Shown in pieces: positions 1 to 6,735 of a stretch of 9,438 nt of DNA. The number at the start of each line of letters is the position of its first letter. The first letter of the stretch is position 1. The stretch comes from an uncultured Prevotella sp. GTDB lineage: Bacteria > Bacteroidota > Bacteroidia > Bacteroidales > Bacteroidaceae. The position numbers were made by a program, and so were the translations under genes. Where the stretch lies: contig CAJOHP010000079.1 in the NCBI GenBank assembly GCA_905234355.1, forward strand, positions 1-9,438, in the 5' to 3' direction. A model generated the notes under the pieces. That model was not told the origin of the DNA, did no database searches, and saw only the letters and a list, made by a program, of their open reading frames with translations.

Positions 1-40
1 ACATAAAAACGCCTGTTTTCCGGACACTGGCGGTCACGCT

Positions 41-134
41 GTAGGGACGGGCTTTATGCCTGTCCGCAACATCACGCGGGTGGCACAGACGTCAGGAAAG
101 AACAATGGCGGACAGGCATAAAGCCCGTCCCTAC
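41..134. repeat. Perfect 27-bp inverted repeat, REP-like
   Basis: Positions 41-67 and 108-134 are perfect reverse complements of each other (27 of 27), separated by 40 nt. Each arm is itself nearly palindromic: GGACGGGC, a TTTAT spacer, then GCCTGTCC, which pairs except at one position. The whole can fold as two small hairpins or one large one. Arms of this type resemble the short extragenic palindromes that occur in many copies in bacterial genomes. That resemblance is from memory, and copy number cannot be seen here. No coding sequence overlaps it. The element lies just beyond the terminator of hup. Confidence 0.85.
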
Positions 135-200
135 TAGAGGTCTGGATGGCATGAAGGTGCGGTAAACGCCACATTGTGACCGTTCTCTGTACTATAACAC

Positions 201-233
201 ACAGGCGGCTCCTCTAGTTGAGGAGCCGCCTGT
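201..233 (-). terminator. Hairpin terminator of hup
   Basis: Positions 201-214 pair perfectly with 220-233 around a 5-nt loop, a 14-bp GC-rich stem. It begins 25 nt beyond the hup stop codon on the minus strand. No clear U-tract follows on that strand, so it departs from the classical intrinsic terminator. It could instead protect the 3' end of the mRNA. Placement right behind the gene makes the terminator reading most likely. Confidence 0.75.
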
Positions 234-258
234 TAGGAAATTTTATTACAAAATAGGA

Positions 259-531
259 TTAGTTCAGTGCGTCAGCAAGCTCTGCGCCAGCCTTGAACTT
301 AGCCACTTTCTTGGCAGCGATGGTGATCTTGGCCTTCGTAGCGGGGTTGATGCCCTCGCGAGCGGGACGCTCGCTCACAGCGAAAGTGCCGAAGCCAATG
401 AGAGATACCTTGTCACCTGCAATGAGTGCTTCCTTCACTGCTGCCACAGCAGCGTCGAGTGCCTTCTTTGCGTCAACCTTGGAGATGCCAGCACCTGCGG
501 CAATCTTCTCAACTAATTCAGTCTTGTTCAT
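259..531 (-). CDS. hup: DNA-binding protein HU
   Basis: This is a 90-residue HU-family histone-like protein, the usual length for HU. HU dimers bind and bend DNA without strong sequence preference and compact the nucleoid. The N-terminal helical part (about 1-40) begins MNKTELVEKIA. The GFGTF signature lies at 46-50, and the DNA-binding beta arm (about 55-75) contains N62-P63, the proline that intercalates into DNA. The arm reads GINPATK, so Ile replaces the Arg found before NP in many HU proteins; I recall the same form in other Bacteroidales HUs. The much longer open frame upstream of M1 runs through promoter sequence and the rhomboid gene and is not real. The ATG at 531 is preceded by an A-rich leader with no Shine-Dalgarno. 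The gene diverges from the rhomboid operon, has its own promoter (584-614) and ends at a hairpin. The HU versus IHF-like subtype is less certain than the family. Confidence 0.96.
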   Translation of the reverse strand: MNKTELVEKIAAGAGISKVDAKKALDAAVAAVKEALIAGDKVSLIGFGTFAVSERPAREGINPATKAKITIAAKKVAKFKAGAELADALN

Positions 532-583
532 AATTTTTGTTTTTTTAGTGTGTAAAATATAGGTTTGTTGTTGAAATTTATGG

Positions 584-614
584 CAAATATAAGATAAAGT
601 ATTCAGAAAACAAA
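584..614 (-). promoter_or_regulatory. Promoter of hup
   Basis: On the minus strand the sequence reads TTTG (611-614), 19 nt, then TATATTTG (584-591). This matches the Bacteroidota vegetative promoter pattern of a TTTG -33 box and a TAnnTTTG -7 box at the preferred spacing. Transcription would start around 575-578 and give a leader of about 45 nt. Confidence 0.82.
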
Positions 615-669
615 CAAAAAATCGGAAAAAATTTGATTTTTCATAAAAAAAAGTGTGATAAGCCCTGTT

Positions 670-704
670 TTTGTGCCGTAAAAGGGATATTTTTCGTAAT
701 TTTG
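670..704 (+). promoter_or_regulatory. Probable promoter of the rhomboid operon
   Basis: TAATTTTG at 697-704 fits the TAnnTTTG -7 box. The nearest TTTG upstream (670-673) is 23 nt away, longer than the usual 19-21, so the -33 part is weaker. The start site would be near 711-712, giving a leader of about 65 nt. It diverges from the hup promoter, with 55 nt between the two -33 boxes. Confidence 0.65.
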
Positions 705-714
705 CACGCTGAAA

Positions 715-730
715 GTGCGTCTTGACGCAC
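715..730 (+). promoter_or_regulatory. Perfect palindrome at the rhomboid operon start site
   Basis: GTGCGTC-TT-GACGCAC is a perfect 7-bp inverted repeat with a 2-nt centre, 10 nt downstream of the -7 box and therefore at the expected start of the transcript. It could be an operator for a dimeric repressor or a 5' RNA hairpin that stabilises the mRNA. The sequence alone does not decide between these. Confidence 0.5.
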
Positions 731-777
731 AAGAGAGTGTAAGCATGTGAAATTCTTAAAATGAAGTCACGACAGTT

Positions 778-1692
778 ATGTTTCGCAATATCCCTACCAT
801 CACCAAGAACCTGCTCATCATCAATGTGCTGGCCTATATAGCCGGCGAGGTGCTGAGCCTGAGGAACATCAGCCTCTCCGACTTGGGCGGTCTGCATTTC
901 TTCCTCGCCCCCGATTTCCATCTGTATCAGTTTGTGAGCTATCAGTTCCTGCACGGGTCGTTCATGCACCTTTTCTTTAATATGTTTGCCTTGTGGATGT
1001 TTGGCGGCATAGTGGAGAATGTGTGGGGTAGCAAGAAGTTCCTTTTTTATTACATTTTCTGCGGTATCGGTGCCGGTCTGTGCCAGGAGGTGGTGCAGTA
1101 TGTGACCTATGCCAGCGAGGGTCTTGCTGCCTACGACGCGGTGAGCGTGACGGGCTACGGCCGCATGGCCGTGGGCGACTATCTGAACCACTGGGTGACG
1201 ATAGGCGCCTCGGGTGGTGTCTATGCCGTGCTCCTGGCCTTCGGCATGACCTTCCCCAACGAGCGCATCTTCATCTTCCCCCTGCCCATCCCCATCAAGG
1301 CGAAGTGGTTTGTGCTGGGCTACGCCGTCATAGAGCTGGCCTCGGCCATGTCGGGCCCCGGCGACGGCATCGCCCACATGGCCCATCTGGGCGGCATGGT
1401 CTTCGGCTTCTTCCTCATACGCTACTGGCAGCGCCATCCCGGCAGCTCGTTCGACATGGGCCCCGGCCAGCAGTTCTTCGACCAGATGAAGCGCAGCTTC
1501 GAGCAGCGCAAGCGGCAGCATCAGCCAGAGCGGCCCACTGCCACACGCGAAGACGACATGGAGTTCAACGCACGCAAGAAAGAACGGCAGGAAGAGGTCG
1601 ATGCCATCCTCGACAAGATACGTCGCTCGGGCTACGACAGCCTGACGAAGGAGGAGAAGCGCACGCTCTTCGAAGCCAGCCGCGAGCGATGA
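778..1692 (+). CDS. Rhomboid intramembrane serine protease (family S54) with C-terminal extension
   Basis: This 304-residue protein is a rhomboid, a membrane-embedded serine protease that cuts other proteins within or beside their transmembrane segments. About six membrane segments are visible (near 10-27, 51-77, 86-109, 136-158, 175-192 and 198-216). The second carries the H59, H64, N68 pattern (HGSFMHLFFNM). GASG at 143-146 supplies the catalytic Ser145. AHLGG with H203, followed by G206 and G210, supplies the catalytic His, so the dyad is intact. Residues about 220-304 form a charged, probably cytoplasmic tail ending in a block around ILDKIRRSGYDSLTKEE. I recall this block at the end of Bacteroidota rhomboids and believe Pfam names it DUF6576. 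The ATG at 778 is the only in-frame start near the N-terminal helix; an ATG at 761 is out of frame. The stop overlaps the next start in an ATGA, so the two genes are probably translationally coupled. The natural substrate is unknown. Confidence 0.95.
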   Translation: MFRNIPTITKNLLIINVLAYIAGEVLSLRNISLSDLGGLHFFLAPDFHLYQFVSYQFLHGSFMHLFFNMFALWMFGGIVENVWGSKKFLFYYIFCGIGAGLCQEVVQYVTYASEGLAAYDAVSVTGYGRMAVGDYLNHWVTIGASGGVYAVLLAFGMTFPNERIFIFPLPIPIKAKWFVLGYAVIELASAMSGPGDGIAHMAHLGGMVFGFFLIRYWQRHPGSSFDMGPGQQFFDQMKRSFEQRKRQHQPERPTATREDDMEFNARKKERQEEVDAILDKIRRSGYDSLTKEEKRTLFEASRER

Positions 1693-2810
1693 GCAAGAAG
1701 AAATCATCCAAGGGCGGAGGCGTAGGGCGCCTGTTGTGCCATGTGCTGGCCGGTGCCAACGTGGTCACCATCGTATTGCTGCTGGCCGTGGCCTACAGCG
1801 ACCGCGTGGACCCCGTGCCCCATCCGCTGCTGGCCTGTGCGGGCATGCTCATGCCCGTGGCGCTGCTGCTCAACCTGGCCTTCCTCATCCTGTGGCTCTT
1901 CGTGAGATGGCGCTGGGCGTGGATACCCATGGTCGGGTTCGCCCTGGCCTATGACCCCATCACCATCTATCTGCCCCTGCGTGTGCAGGCCGCTCCGCCC
2001 GACGATGCGTTGCGCCTGATGTCGTACAACGTGCACGGCTACAGCGGCATGGAGTATGGCGTGAACACGCTCGACACCATCGTGGACTATATAGAGCGCT
2101 TCCGCCCCGACATCCTCTGCGTACAGGAAGAGAACGACACGTGGCGTCACAGCGACACGACGATGGCGCGGCTGTTTGCCTACAACGACACGGTGCACAT
2201 CAACCGGACGAAGCGCATGATCAATGTAGTGGCGGTGCACTCGCGCTTCCCTATCCTGCGCCATGAGCTGATAGAGACCGTTTCGGAGACGGAGGTGAAC
2301 GGTGCCGTGGCGTTCTACCTTCAGGCCGGCGCCGACACGCTGCTGGTGGTCAACGCCCATCTGGAGAACGTGCACCTGAACCTGGAGGACCGTGCGGTCT
2401 ACCGGAGCATCATCAAGGGCGAGATGGGGCGCGACACCGCCGAGGCTGAGGGCCTGCAGCTCATCGACAAGCTGGCCGGCGCCTTCCGCGTGCGAGCCCC
2501 CCAGGCCCGCGTGGTGAGCGACTACATCGCGCGGCACAGGGAGGGCAAGAGCGTCATCGTCTGCGGCGACCTGAACGATACCCCCATCTCCTACTGCCGC
2601 CGCACACTCGCCAGCGGCCTCACCGACTGCTATCAGGAGGCCGGCTGCGGACTCGGTTTGTCATATAATCAGAAAGGATTCAACTTCCGCATCGACCACA
2701 TTTTCTGTTCCGACGACCTGGAGGCCGTGAGGTGCGAAATAGACACCAAATTCCGCGTCAGCGACCATTATCCAGTGCTCTGTTGGCTAAAAAAGCGGGA
2801 GAAACCTTAA
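1689..2810 (+). CDS. Membrane-anchored endonuclease/exonuclease/phosphatase-fold protein
   Basis: This 373-residue protein belongs to the metal-dependent EEP superfamily (DNase I, AP endonuclease, inositol phosphatase and sphingomyelinase fold). The catalytic set is complete: N114 in MSYNVHGY, E147 in ILCVQEE, N222 and H224 in VNAHLE, D294 and N296 in CGDLND, D336-H337 in FRIDHIF, and D359-H360 in VSDHYP. The N-terminus has a basic start (MSKKKSSK) and three hydrophobic segments (about 13-36, 46-72 and 79-97). The basic RWRW (73-76) lies between segments two and three. By the positive-inside rule this places the catalytic domain outside the cytoplasm. A periplasmic phosphodiesterase or phosphatase is therefore likelier than DNA repair, but the substrate cannot be read from sequence. 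The ATG at 1689 overlaps the rhomboid stop. An open frame continues upstream in the rhomboid gene but is only an out-of-frame reading of it. No terminator is visible before the secDF promoter. Confidence 0.93.
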   Translation: MSKKKSSKGGGVGRLLCHVLAGANVVTIVLLLAVAYSDRVDPVPHPLLACAGMLMPVALLLNLAFLILWLFVRWRWAWIPMVGFALAYDPITIYLPLRVQAAPPDDALRLMSYNVHGYSGMEYGVNTLDTIVDYIERFRPDILCVQEENDTWRHSDTTMARLFAYNDTVHINRTKRMINVVAVHSRFPILRHELIETVSETEVNGAVAFYLQAGADTLLVVNAHLENVHLNLEDRAVYRSIIKGEMGRDTAEAEGLQLIDKLAGAFRVRAPQARVVSDYIARHREGKSVIVCGDLNDTPISYCRRTLASGLTDCYQEAGCGLGLSYNQKGFNFRIDHIFCSDDLEAVRCEIDTKFRVSDHYPVLCWLKKREKP

Positions 2811-2836
2811 AAAATGTAGGAAAATAGGTCTGAAAT

Positions 2837-2867
2837 TTTTCGGGGTGTAAAAAAAATAGTATATTTG
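2837..2867 (+). promoter_or_regulatory. Promoter of secDF
   Basis: TATATTTG at 2860-2867 matches the TAnnTTTG -7 box exactly. At the preferred 19-nt spacing upstream lies TTTT (2837-2840), one base off the TTTG -33 box. The start site would be near 2875, and the roughly 40-nt leader is A-rich with no Shine-Dalgarno. It follows the phosphoesterase stop by 26 nt, so secDF can be transcribed independently of the upstream pair. Confidence 0.72.
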
Positions 2868-2914
2868 CAAGCTAAATTGTGCGTATATAGTAAATAAACA
2901 ACATAACAAACAAA

Positions 2915-5900
2915 ATGCAAAACAAAGGAATTGTAAAGTTTATTGCAGTACTGCTCGTGCTGGTCTGCTGCTTCTACCTCTCCTTCTCGTTTGTGACGCG
3001 CCACTATGAACAGAAGGCGGCCGCCATGGGCGAAGTGGAGGGCCGGGAGTTCCTGGACTCAGTGAACAACGAGAAAGTGTACTTAGGCATCTACTCTCTG
3101 AAGCAGTGCCGTGAGATGGAAATCGGCCTCGGTCTTGACCTGAAAGGCGGTATGAACGTGATTCTGGAGGTGTCTGTGCCCGACGTCATCGACGTGCTGG
3201 CCGACCACAAGCAGGACGCCGCCTACAGAAAGTCGATGGACCAGGCCAAGAAGGAGGAGGAGACCTCGCAGGACGACTTCATCTCCCTCTTCATCAAGTA
3301 TTGGAAGCAGAACGGGCAGAACCGTCCCCTGGCCAGCATCTTTGCCACACAGCAGATGAAAGGCAAGGTGAGCACGCAGTCGACCGACGCCGAGGTGGAG
3401 GCCGCCCTGCGCGCCGAGGTGCAGAGCGCCGTGGACAACTCGTTCAACGTGGTGCGCAACCGTATCGACAAGTTCGGTGTGGTGCAGCCCAATATCCAGA
3501 AGCTCGAGGGACAGAGCGGCCGTATCATGGTCGAGATGCCCGGTATCAAGGAGCCAGAGCGCGTGCGCAAGCTGCTTCAGGGCTCGGCCAATCTGGAGTT
3601 CTGGGAGACCTACAACACGCAGGAGATTGTGCCCCTGCTGGCTCAGCTGAACAGCCGCTATGCCGCCGTGATGAGCGGTGAGCAGCCTGCTCAGGCCGAC
3701 ACGACCGCCGCTGCCGACAGCACCGCCACGGCTGCTGCCGCTGCCGACACCACTGCTGCCAAGAGCAGCGACCTGGCAGCCAAGCTCGCCAAGAAGGACA
3801 CCAAGGGCACCGACAGCAAGGCCCGCGAGGACGCACTGAAGCAGAACCCCCTCTTCGCCATCTTCCAGCCCGCTCAGGGACAGGGACTGGCCATCGTGGG
3901 CTATGCCAACGCACGCGACACTGCTGACATAGACAAGGTCATCTACAGCGAGGTGGCCCAGCAGATACTGCCCCAGGAGTGCAAGCTGCGCTGGGGTGCC
4001 AAGCCCGAGGACTTCGGCGGACAGACCACACACGGCGACATCTTCGCCCTCTATGCCCTGAAGATTACCGAGCCTAACGGACGCGCTCCGCTGGAGGGCG
4101 ACGTGATTACCTCGGCCAAGGACGACTTCGACCAGATGGGCCATCCCTCGGTGTCGATGCAGATGAACAGCGACGGCGCCCGCCGCTGGTCGCAGATTAC
4201 GAAGATGAACATCGGACGCGCCGTGGCCATCGTGCTCGACGACGCTGTCTACTCCGCTCCCCGCATCCTCTCGCAGATAGACGGTGGCAACTCGCAGATT
4301 ACCGGCTCCTTCACCATCGAGGACACGAAAGACCTGGCCAACACGCTGAACTCGGGTAAGATGCCCGCTCCCACGCGCATCGTGCAGGAAGAAGTGGTGG
4401 GCCCGTCGCTCGGTGCACAGTCCATCCAGCAGGGTATCATCTCGTTCATCGTGGCCTTCGTGCTGCTGATGATCTACATGATTCTGCTCTACGGCTTCAT
4501 CCCCGGTATCATCTCGGATATCGCCCTGCTTTTCAACCTCTTCTTCACGCTGGGCATCCTGACGTCGTTCCAGGCCGCTCTGACGATGCCCGGTATCGCC
4601 GGTATCGTGCTGACGCTGGGTACGGCCGTCGATGCCAACGTGCTCATCTACGAGCGCACGAAGGAAGAGCTGCGTCGCGGCCTCGGAGTGAAAGAGGCTA
4701 TACAGAAGGGCTACTCCAACGCTTTCTCGGCCATCTTCGACTCCAACTTCACGTCGCTCATCACCGGTATCATCCTGCTCTACTTCGGTACAGGTCCTGT
4801 GAAGGGCTTCGCCACCACGTGGATCATCGGTATCGCCGTGTCGTTCTTCACCGCTGTGTTCCTCACCCGTCTGGTCTACGAGAACCGTCTGAACAAGGAC
4901 AAGTGGCTCGACCAGAACTTCCAGGGCTATATCTTCAAGAACGCCTTCGTGGGTTCGAAGTACAACTTCATGGGCATGTATAAGAAGAGCTATGCCATCT
5001 GGGGCGTTGCCGCCATCTGCTTCATCGTGAGCTTCTTCGTGCGCGGTCTGAGCCAGAGCATCGACTTCACCGGTGGCCGCAACTATGTGGTGACGCTGGA
5101 CAAGGCCGTGAGCGTGGAGCAGGTGCGCGAGGTGCTCGGCGGCACGTTTGTCAACACCATCGGCGAGAAGGCCGGACAGGCAGCCAACACGAGCGTCATC
5201 GCTCTGGGTACCGACGGCAAGACGGTGCGTATCTCGACCAACTGGGACATCGAGTCGAACAATCCCGAGGTGGACGACCTGGCCGAGACCAAGCTGTATG
5301 AGGCCCTGAAGGGCGCCGGCCTGGTGAGCCAGGAGAGCGTGGACGACTTCAAGAATCCCGACGTGCGTCAGGGCGGCTCCATCATCTCGTCGGCCAAGGT
5401 GGGCCCGTCGGTGGCTAAGGACATCACCTACGGTGCTGTCATCTCGGTCATCATCGCCCTGATAGCCATCTTCCTCTATATCCTGTTCCGCTTCCGCAAC
5501 GTGGCTTACTCCACCGGCGCTACCGTGGCCCTGGCTCTCGACGCTCTCGTGGTCATCGGCTTCTACTCGGTGCTGTGGGGCTGGGTGCCCATGTCGCTGG
5601 AGATAGACCAGGTGTTCATCGGCGCTATCCTGACGGTGATAGGCTACTCTATCAACGACAAGGTGGTGGTGTTCGACCGTATCCGTGAGAACTTCCAGCT
5701 CTATGGCAAGCGCGACCGCCAGGTGATCTTCAACGACTCGCTGAACCAGACGCTGGCCCGTACCATCAACACGTCGGTGACGACGCTCATCGTGCTGCTC
5801 TGTATCTTCATCCTCGGTGGCGACTCGATCCGCTCGTTCTCGTTTGCCATGATTCTGGGTGTGGTGTTCGGCACGCTGTCGTCCATCTTCATCGCAGCTC

Positions 5901-5974
5901 CCACGGCCTTCAAGGTGATGGGCGCTTCCATCCGCGAGGAGGAAGAGACACCTGCTGAGACGGAGAAGAAGTAA
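2915..5974 (+). CDS. secDF: Protein translocase subunit SecDF (SecD-SecF fusion)
   Basis: This 1019-residue protein fuses SecD and SecF, the inner-membrane partners of SecYEG that use the proton gradient to pull exported proteins across. The fused form is usual in Bacteroidota. The SecD half has a first membrane segment (about 8-27), the GLDLKGG motif (73-79), the large periplasmic P1 domain, and five membrane segments between about 505 and 655 with AVDANVLIYERTKEE (571-585). The SecF half has a membrane segment at about 692-710, DFTGG (717-721), and five more segments (about 838-995) with GYSINDKVVVFDRIREN (910-926). D573 and D915 match the aspartates implicated in proton transport. Residues about 255-305 are an Ala/Thr/Asp- and Lys-rich low-complexity stretch inside P1, presumably a flexible loop. 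The C-terminus is acidic then basic (EEEETPAETEKK). The gene has its own promoter and ends before a strong bidirectional terminator. Confidence 0.98.
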   Translation: MQNKGIVKFIAVLLVLVCCFYLSFSFVTRHYEQKAAAMGEVEGREFLDSVNNEKVYLGIYSLKQCREMEIGLGLDLKGGMNVILEVSVPDVIDVLADHKQDAAYRKSMDQAKKEEETSQDDFISLFIKYWKQNGQNRPLASIFATQQMKGKVSTQSTDAEVEAALRAEVQSAVDNSFNVVRNRIDKFGVVQPNIQKLEGQSGRIMVEMPGIKEPERVRKLLQGSANLEFWETYNTQEIVPLLAQLNSRYAAVMSGEQPAQADTTAAADSTATAAAAADTTAAKSSDLAAKLAKKDTKGTDSKAREDALKQNPLFAIFQPAQGQGLAIVGYANARDTADIDKVIYSEVAQQILPQECKLRWGAKPEDFGGQTTHGDIFALYALKITEPNGRAPLEGDVITSAKDDFDQMGHPSVSMQMNSDGARRWSQITKMNIGRAVAIVLDDAVYSAPRILSQIDGGNSQITGSFTIEDTKDLANTLNSGKMPAPTRIVQEEVVGPSLGAQSIQQGIISFIVAFVLLMIYMILLYGFIPGIISDIALLFNLFFTLGILTSFQAALTMPGIAGIVLTLGTAVDANVLIYERTKEELRRGLGVKEAIQKGYSNAFSAIFDSNFTSLITGIILLYFGTGPVKGFATTWIIGIAVSFFTAVFLTRLVYENRLNKDKWLDQNFQGYIFKNAFVGSKYNFMGMYKKSYAIWGVAAICFIVSFFVRGLSQSIDFTGGRNYVVTLDKAVSVEQVREVLGGTFVNTIGEKAGQAANTSVIALGTDGKTVRISTNWDIESNNPEVDDLAETKLYEALKGAGLVSQESVDDFKNPDVRQGGSIISSAKVGPSVAKDITYGAVISVIIALIAIFLYILFRFRNVAYSTGATVALALDALVVIGFYSVLWGWVPMSLEIDQVFIGAILTVIGYSINDKVVVFDRIRENFQLYGKRDRQVIFNDSLNQTLARTINTSVTTLIVLLCIFILGGDSIRSFSFAMILGVVFGTLSSIFIAAPTAFKVMGASIREEEETPAETEKK

Positions 5975-6000
5975 TCCTTTTTGAGGTACTGATAAAGAAA

Positions 6001-6030
6001 AGAGGCTCCCAGTGCGGGAGCCTCTTTTTT
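6001..6030. terminator. Bidirectional intrinsic terminator
   Basis: AGAGGCTCCC (6001-6010) pairs perfectly with GGGAGCCTCT (6016-6025) around AGTGC. The stem is followed by a T-run to 6030 on the plus strand and preceded by an A-rich run that becomes T-rich on the minus strand. It can therefore end secDF from the left and the DUF3109 gene from the right, which converge here. Confidence 0.92.
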
Positions 6031-6046
6031 CTTTGTGGCCGAGGCG

Positions 6047-6706
6047 CTATTGCGGCTGGTGGGGTGGGGCGGGGTCTTGCGCCGAGAGCGCCAGACACTC
6101 AGCCACGGCGCATAGCTCGTCGTACCACTGCTGTCCGAAGCGGCGGATGAGTGGCTGGCGCAGGAAGCGGTAGACGGGCAGCTGCAGGGCACGGCCCTTC
6201 TCGCGGGCAGGACGGCAGACCGACCACTGGTGGTAGTTCAGCGCTATGGTGCCGTCGGTGAAGCGCTTCTCACGGATGGGGTAGAGGGCACAGCTGATGG
6301 GCTTGCACCAGCGGGTCTGGCCTGCGCGGAACACCTTTTCCAAGGCGCAGAGACAGCAGGCGACTGGGGCGGCTGGGGCTACTGGGGCCTCTAAGGTGTC
6401 GTAGAAGGTGAAGACACAGTCCTTGCCGGCCACGATGCTGGTGACGAGGTCGCCCTCCTCGTCGGTGTAGGCCACGCCCTGGCGGTCGATGACCGTCTGG
6501 GCCTGTGCCGAGAGGTGCGGCCAGACGGCGTCGAGCGAGGTCTCTATCTCGGCCACCTCGTCGATGGTGACCGGCGCACCGGCGTCGCCCTCGATGCAGC
6601 AGGCACCGTGGCAGGCGGCGAGGTCGCAGCAGAAGCACTCGGTGAGGATGTCGGACGAGAGGAGGATGTCGCCTACCTGGAGGATGGGGGGGATGCGTTG
6701 GGACAT
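6047..6706 (-). CDS. DUF3109 family cysteine-rich protein
   Basis: This 219-residue protein resembles the DUF3109 group common in Bacteroidota, which is related to YkgJ-type putative metal-binding proteins. Its biochemical role is not established. Fifteen cysteines are present, including an N-terminal set C24, C26, C27, C32, C36, C37 (ending CHGACC), then C97, a CCLC cluster at 117-120, and C134, C139, C164. Their arrangement suggests binding of zinc or an iron-sulfur cluster, which is inference. Family-like blocks include EGDAGAPVT (39-47), GDLVTSIV (85-92), KPISCALYPIR (135-145) and NYHQWSVC (157-164). There is no signal peptide, so it is probably cytoplasmic. Residues 107-116 (APVAPAAPVA) are a low-complexity insertion before CCLC, encoded by a 9-bp triplication. 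The ATG at 6706 lies 29 nt after the ATPase stop, and I see no promoter in that gap, so co-transcription is likely. The C-terminal tail after about 205 is Pro/Gln-rich and looks variable. Confidence 0.9.
   Translation of the reverse strand: MSQRIPPILQVGDILLSSDILTECFCCDLAACHGACCIEGDAGAPVTIDEVAEIETSLDAVWPHLSAQAQTVIDRQGVAYTDEEGDLVTSIVAGKDCVFTFYDTLEAPVAPAAPVACCLCALEKVFRAGQTRWCKPISCALYPIREKRFTDGTIALNYHQWSVCRPAREKGRALQLPVYRFLRQPLIRRFGQQWYDELCAVAECLALSAQDPAPPHQPQ
6363..6389. repeat. Three 9-bp tandem units inside the DUF3109 gene
   Basis: ACTGGGGCG, GCTGGGGCT and ACTGGGGCC lie back to back and share the core CTGGGGC. On the coding (minus) strand they give the Ala-Pro-Val/Ala-Pro-Ala pattern at residues 107-116. 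Copy-number change would keep the reading frame. Confidence 0.8.
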
Positions 6707-6735
6707 GCTTTAGTGTGATGTTTGCGTGATTGTTT

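Noticed and set aside
1..20. 14-nt inverted match between 7-20 and 8761-8774
   Set aside because: A match of this length somewhere in a 9.4-kb window is expected by chance at appreciable frequency, and no other end features accompany it.
1080..1688. Upstream extension of the phosphoesterase frame
   Set aside because: It is the rhomboid gene read in another frame (rich in Arg, His and Pro); the real start is the ATG at 1689.
532..1707. N-terminal extension of the hup frame
   Set aside because: It runs antisense to the rhomboid gene and through the hup promoter; HU is complete at 90 residues.
3083..4144. 353-codon minus-strand frame opposite secDF
   Set aside because: It lies antisense within an unambiguous gene, and its low-complexity Leu/Gly/Val/His-rich product is typical of shadow frames in GC-rich coding DNA.
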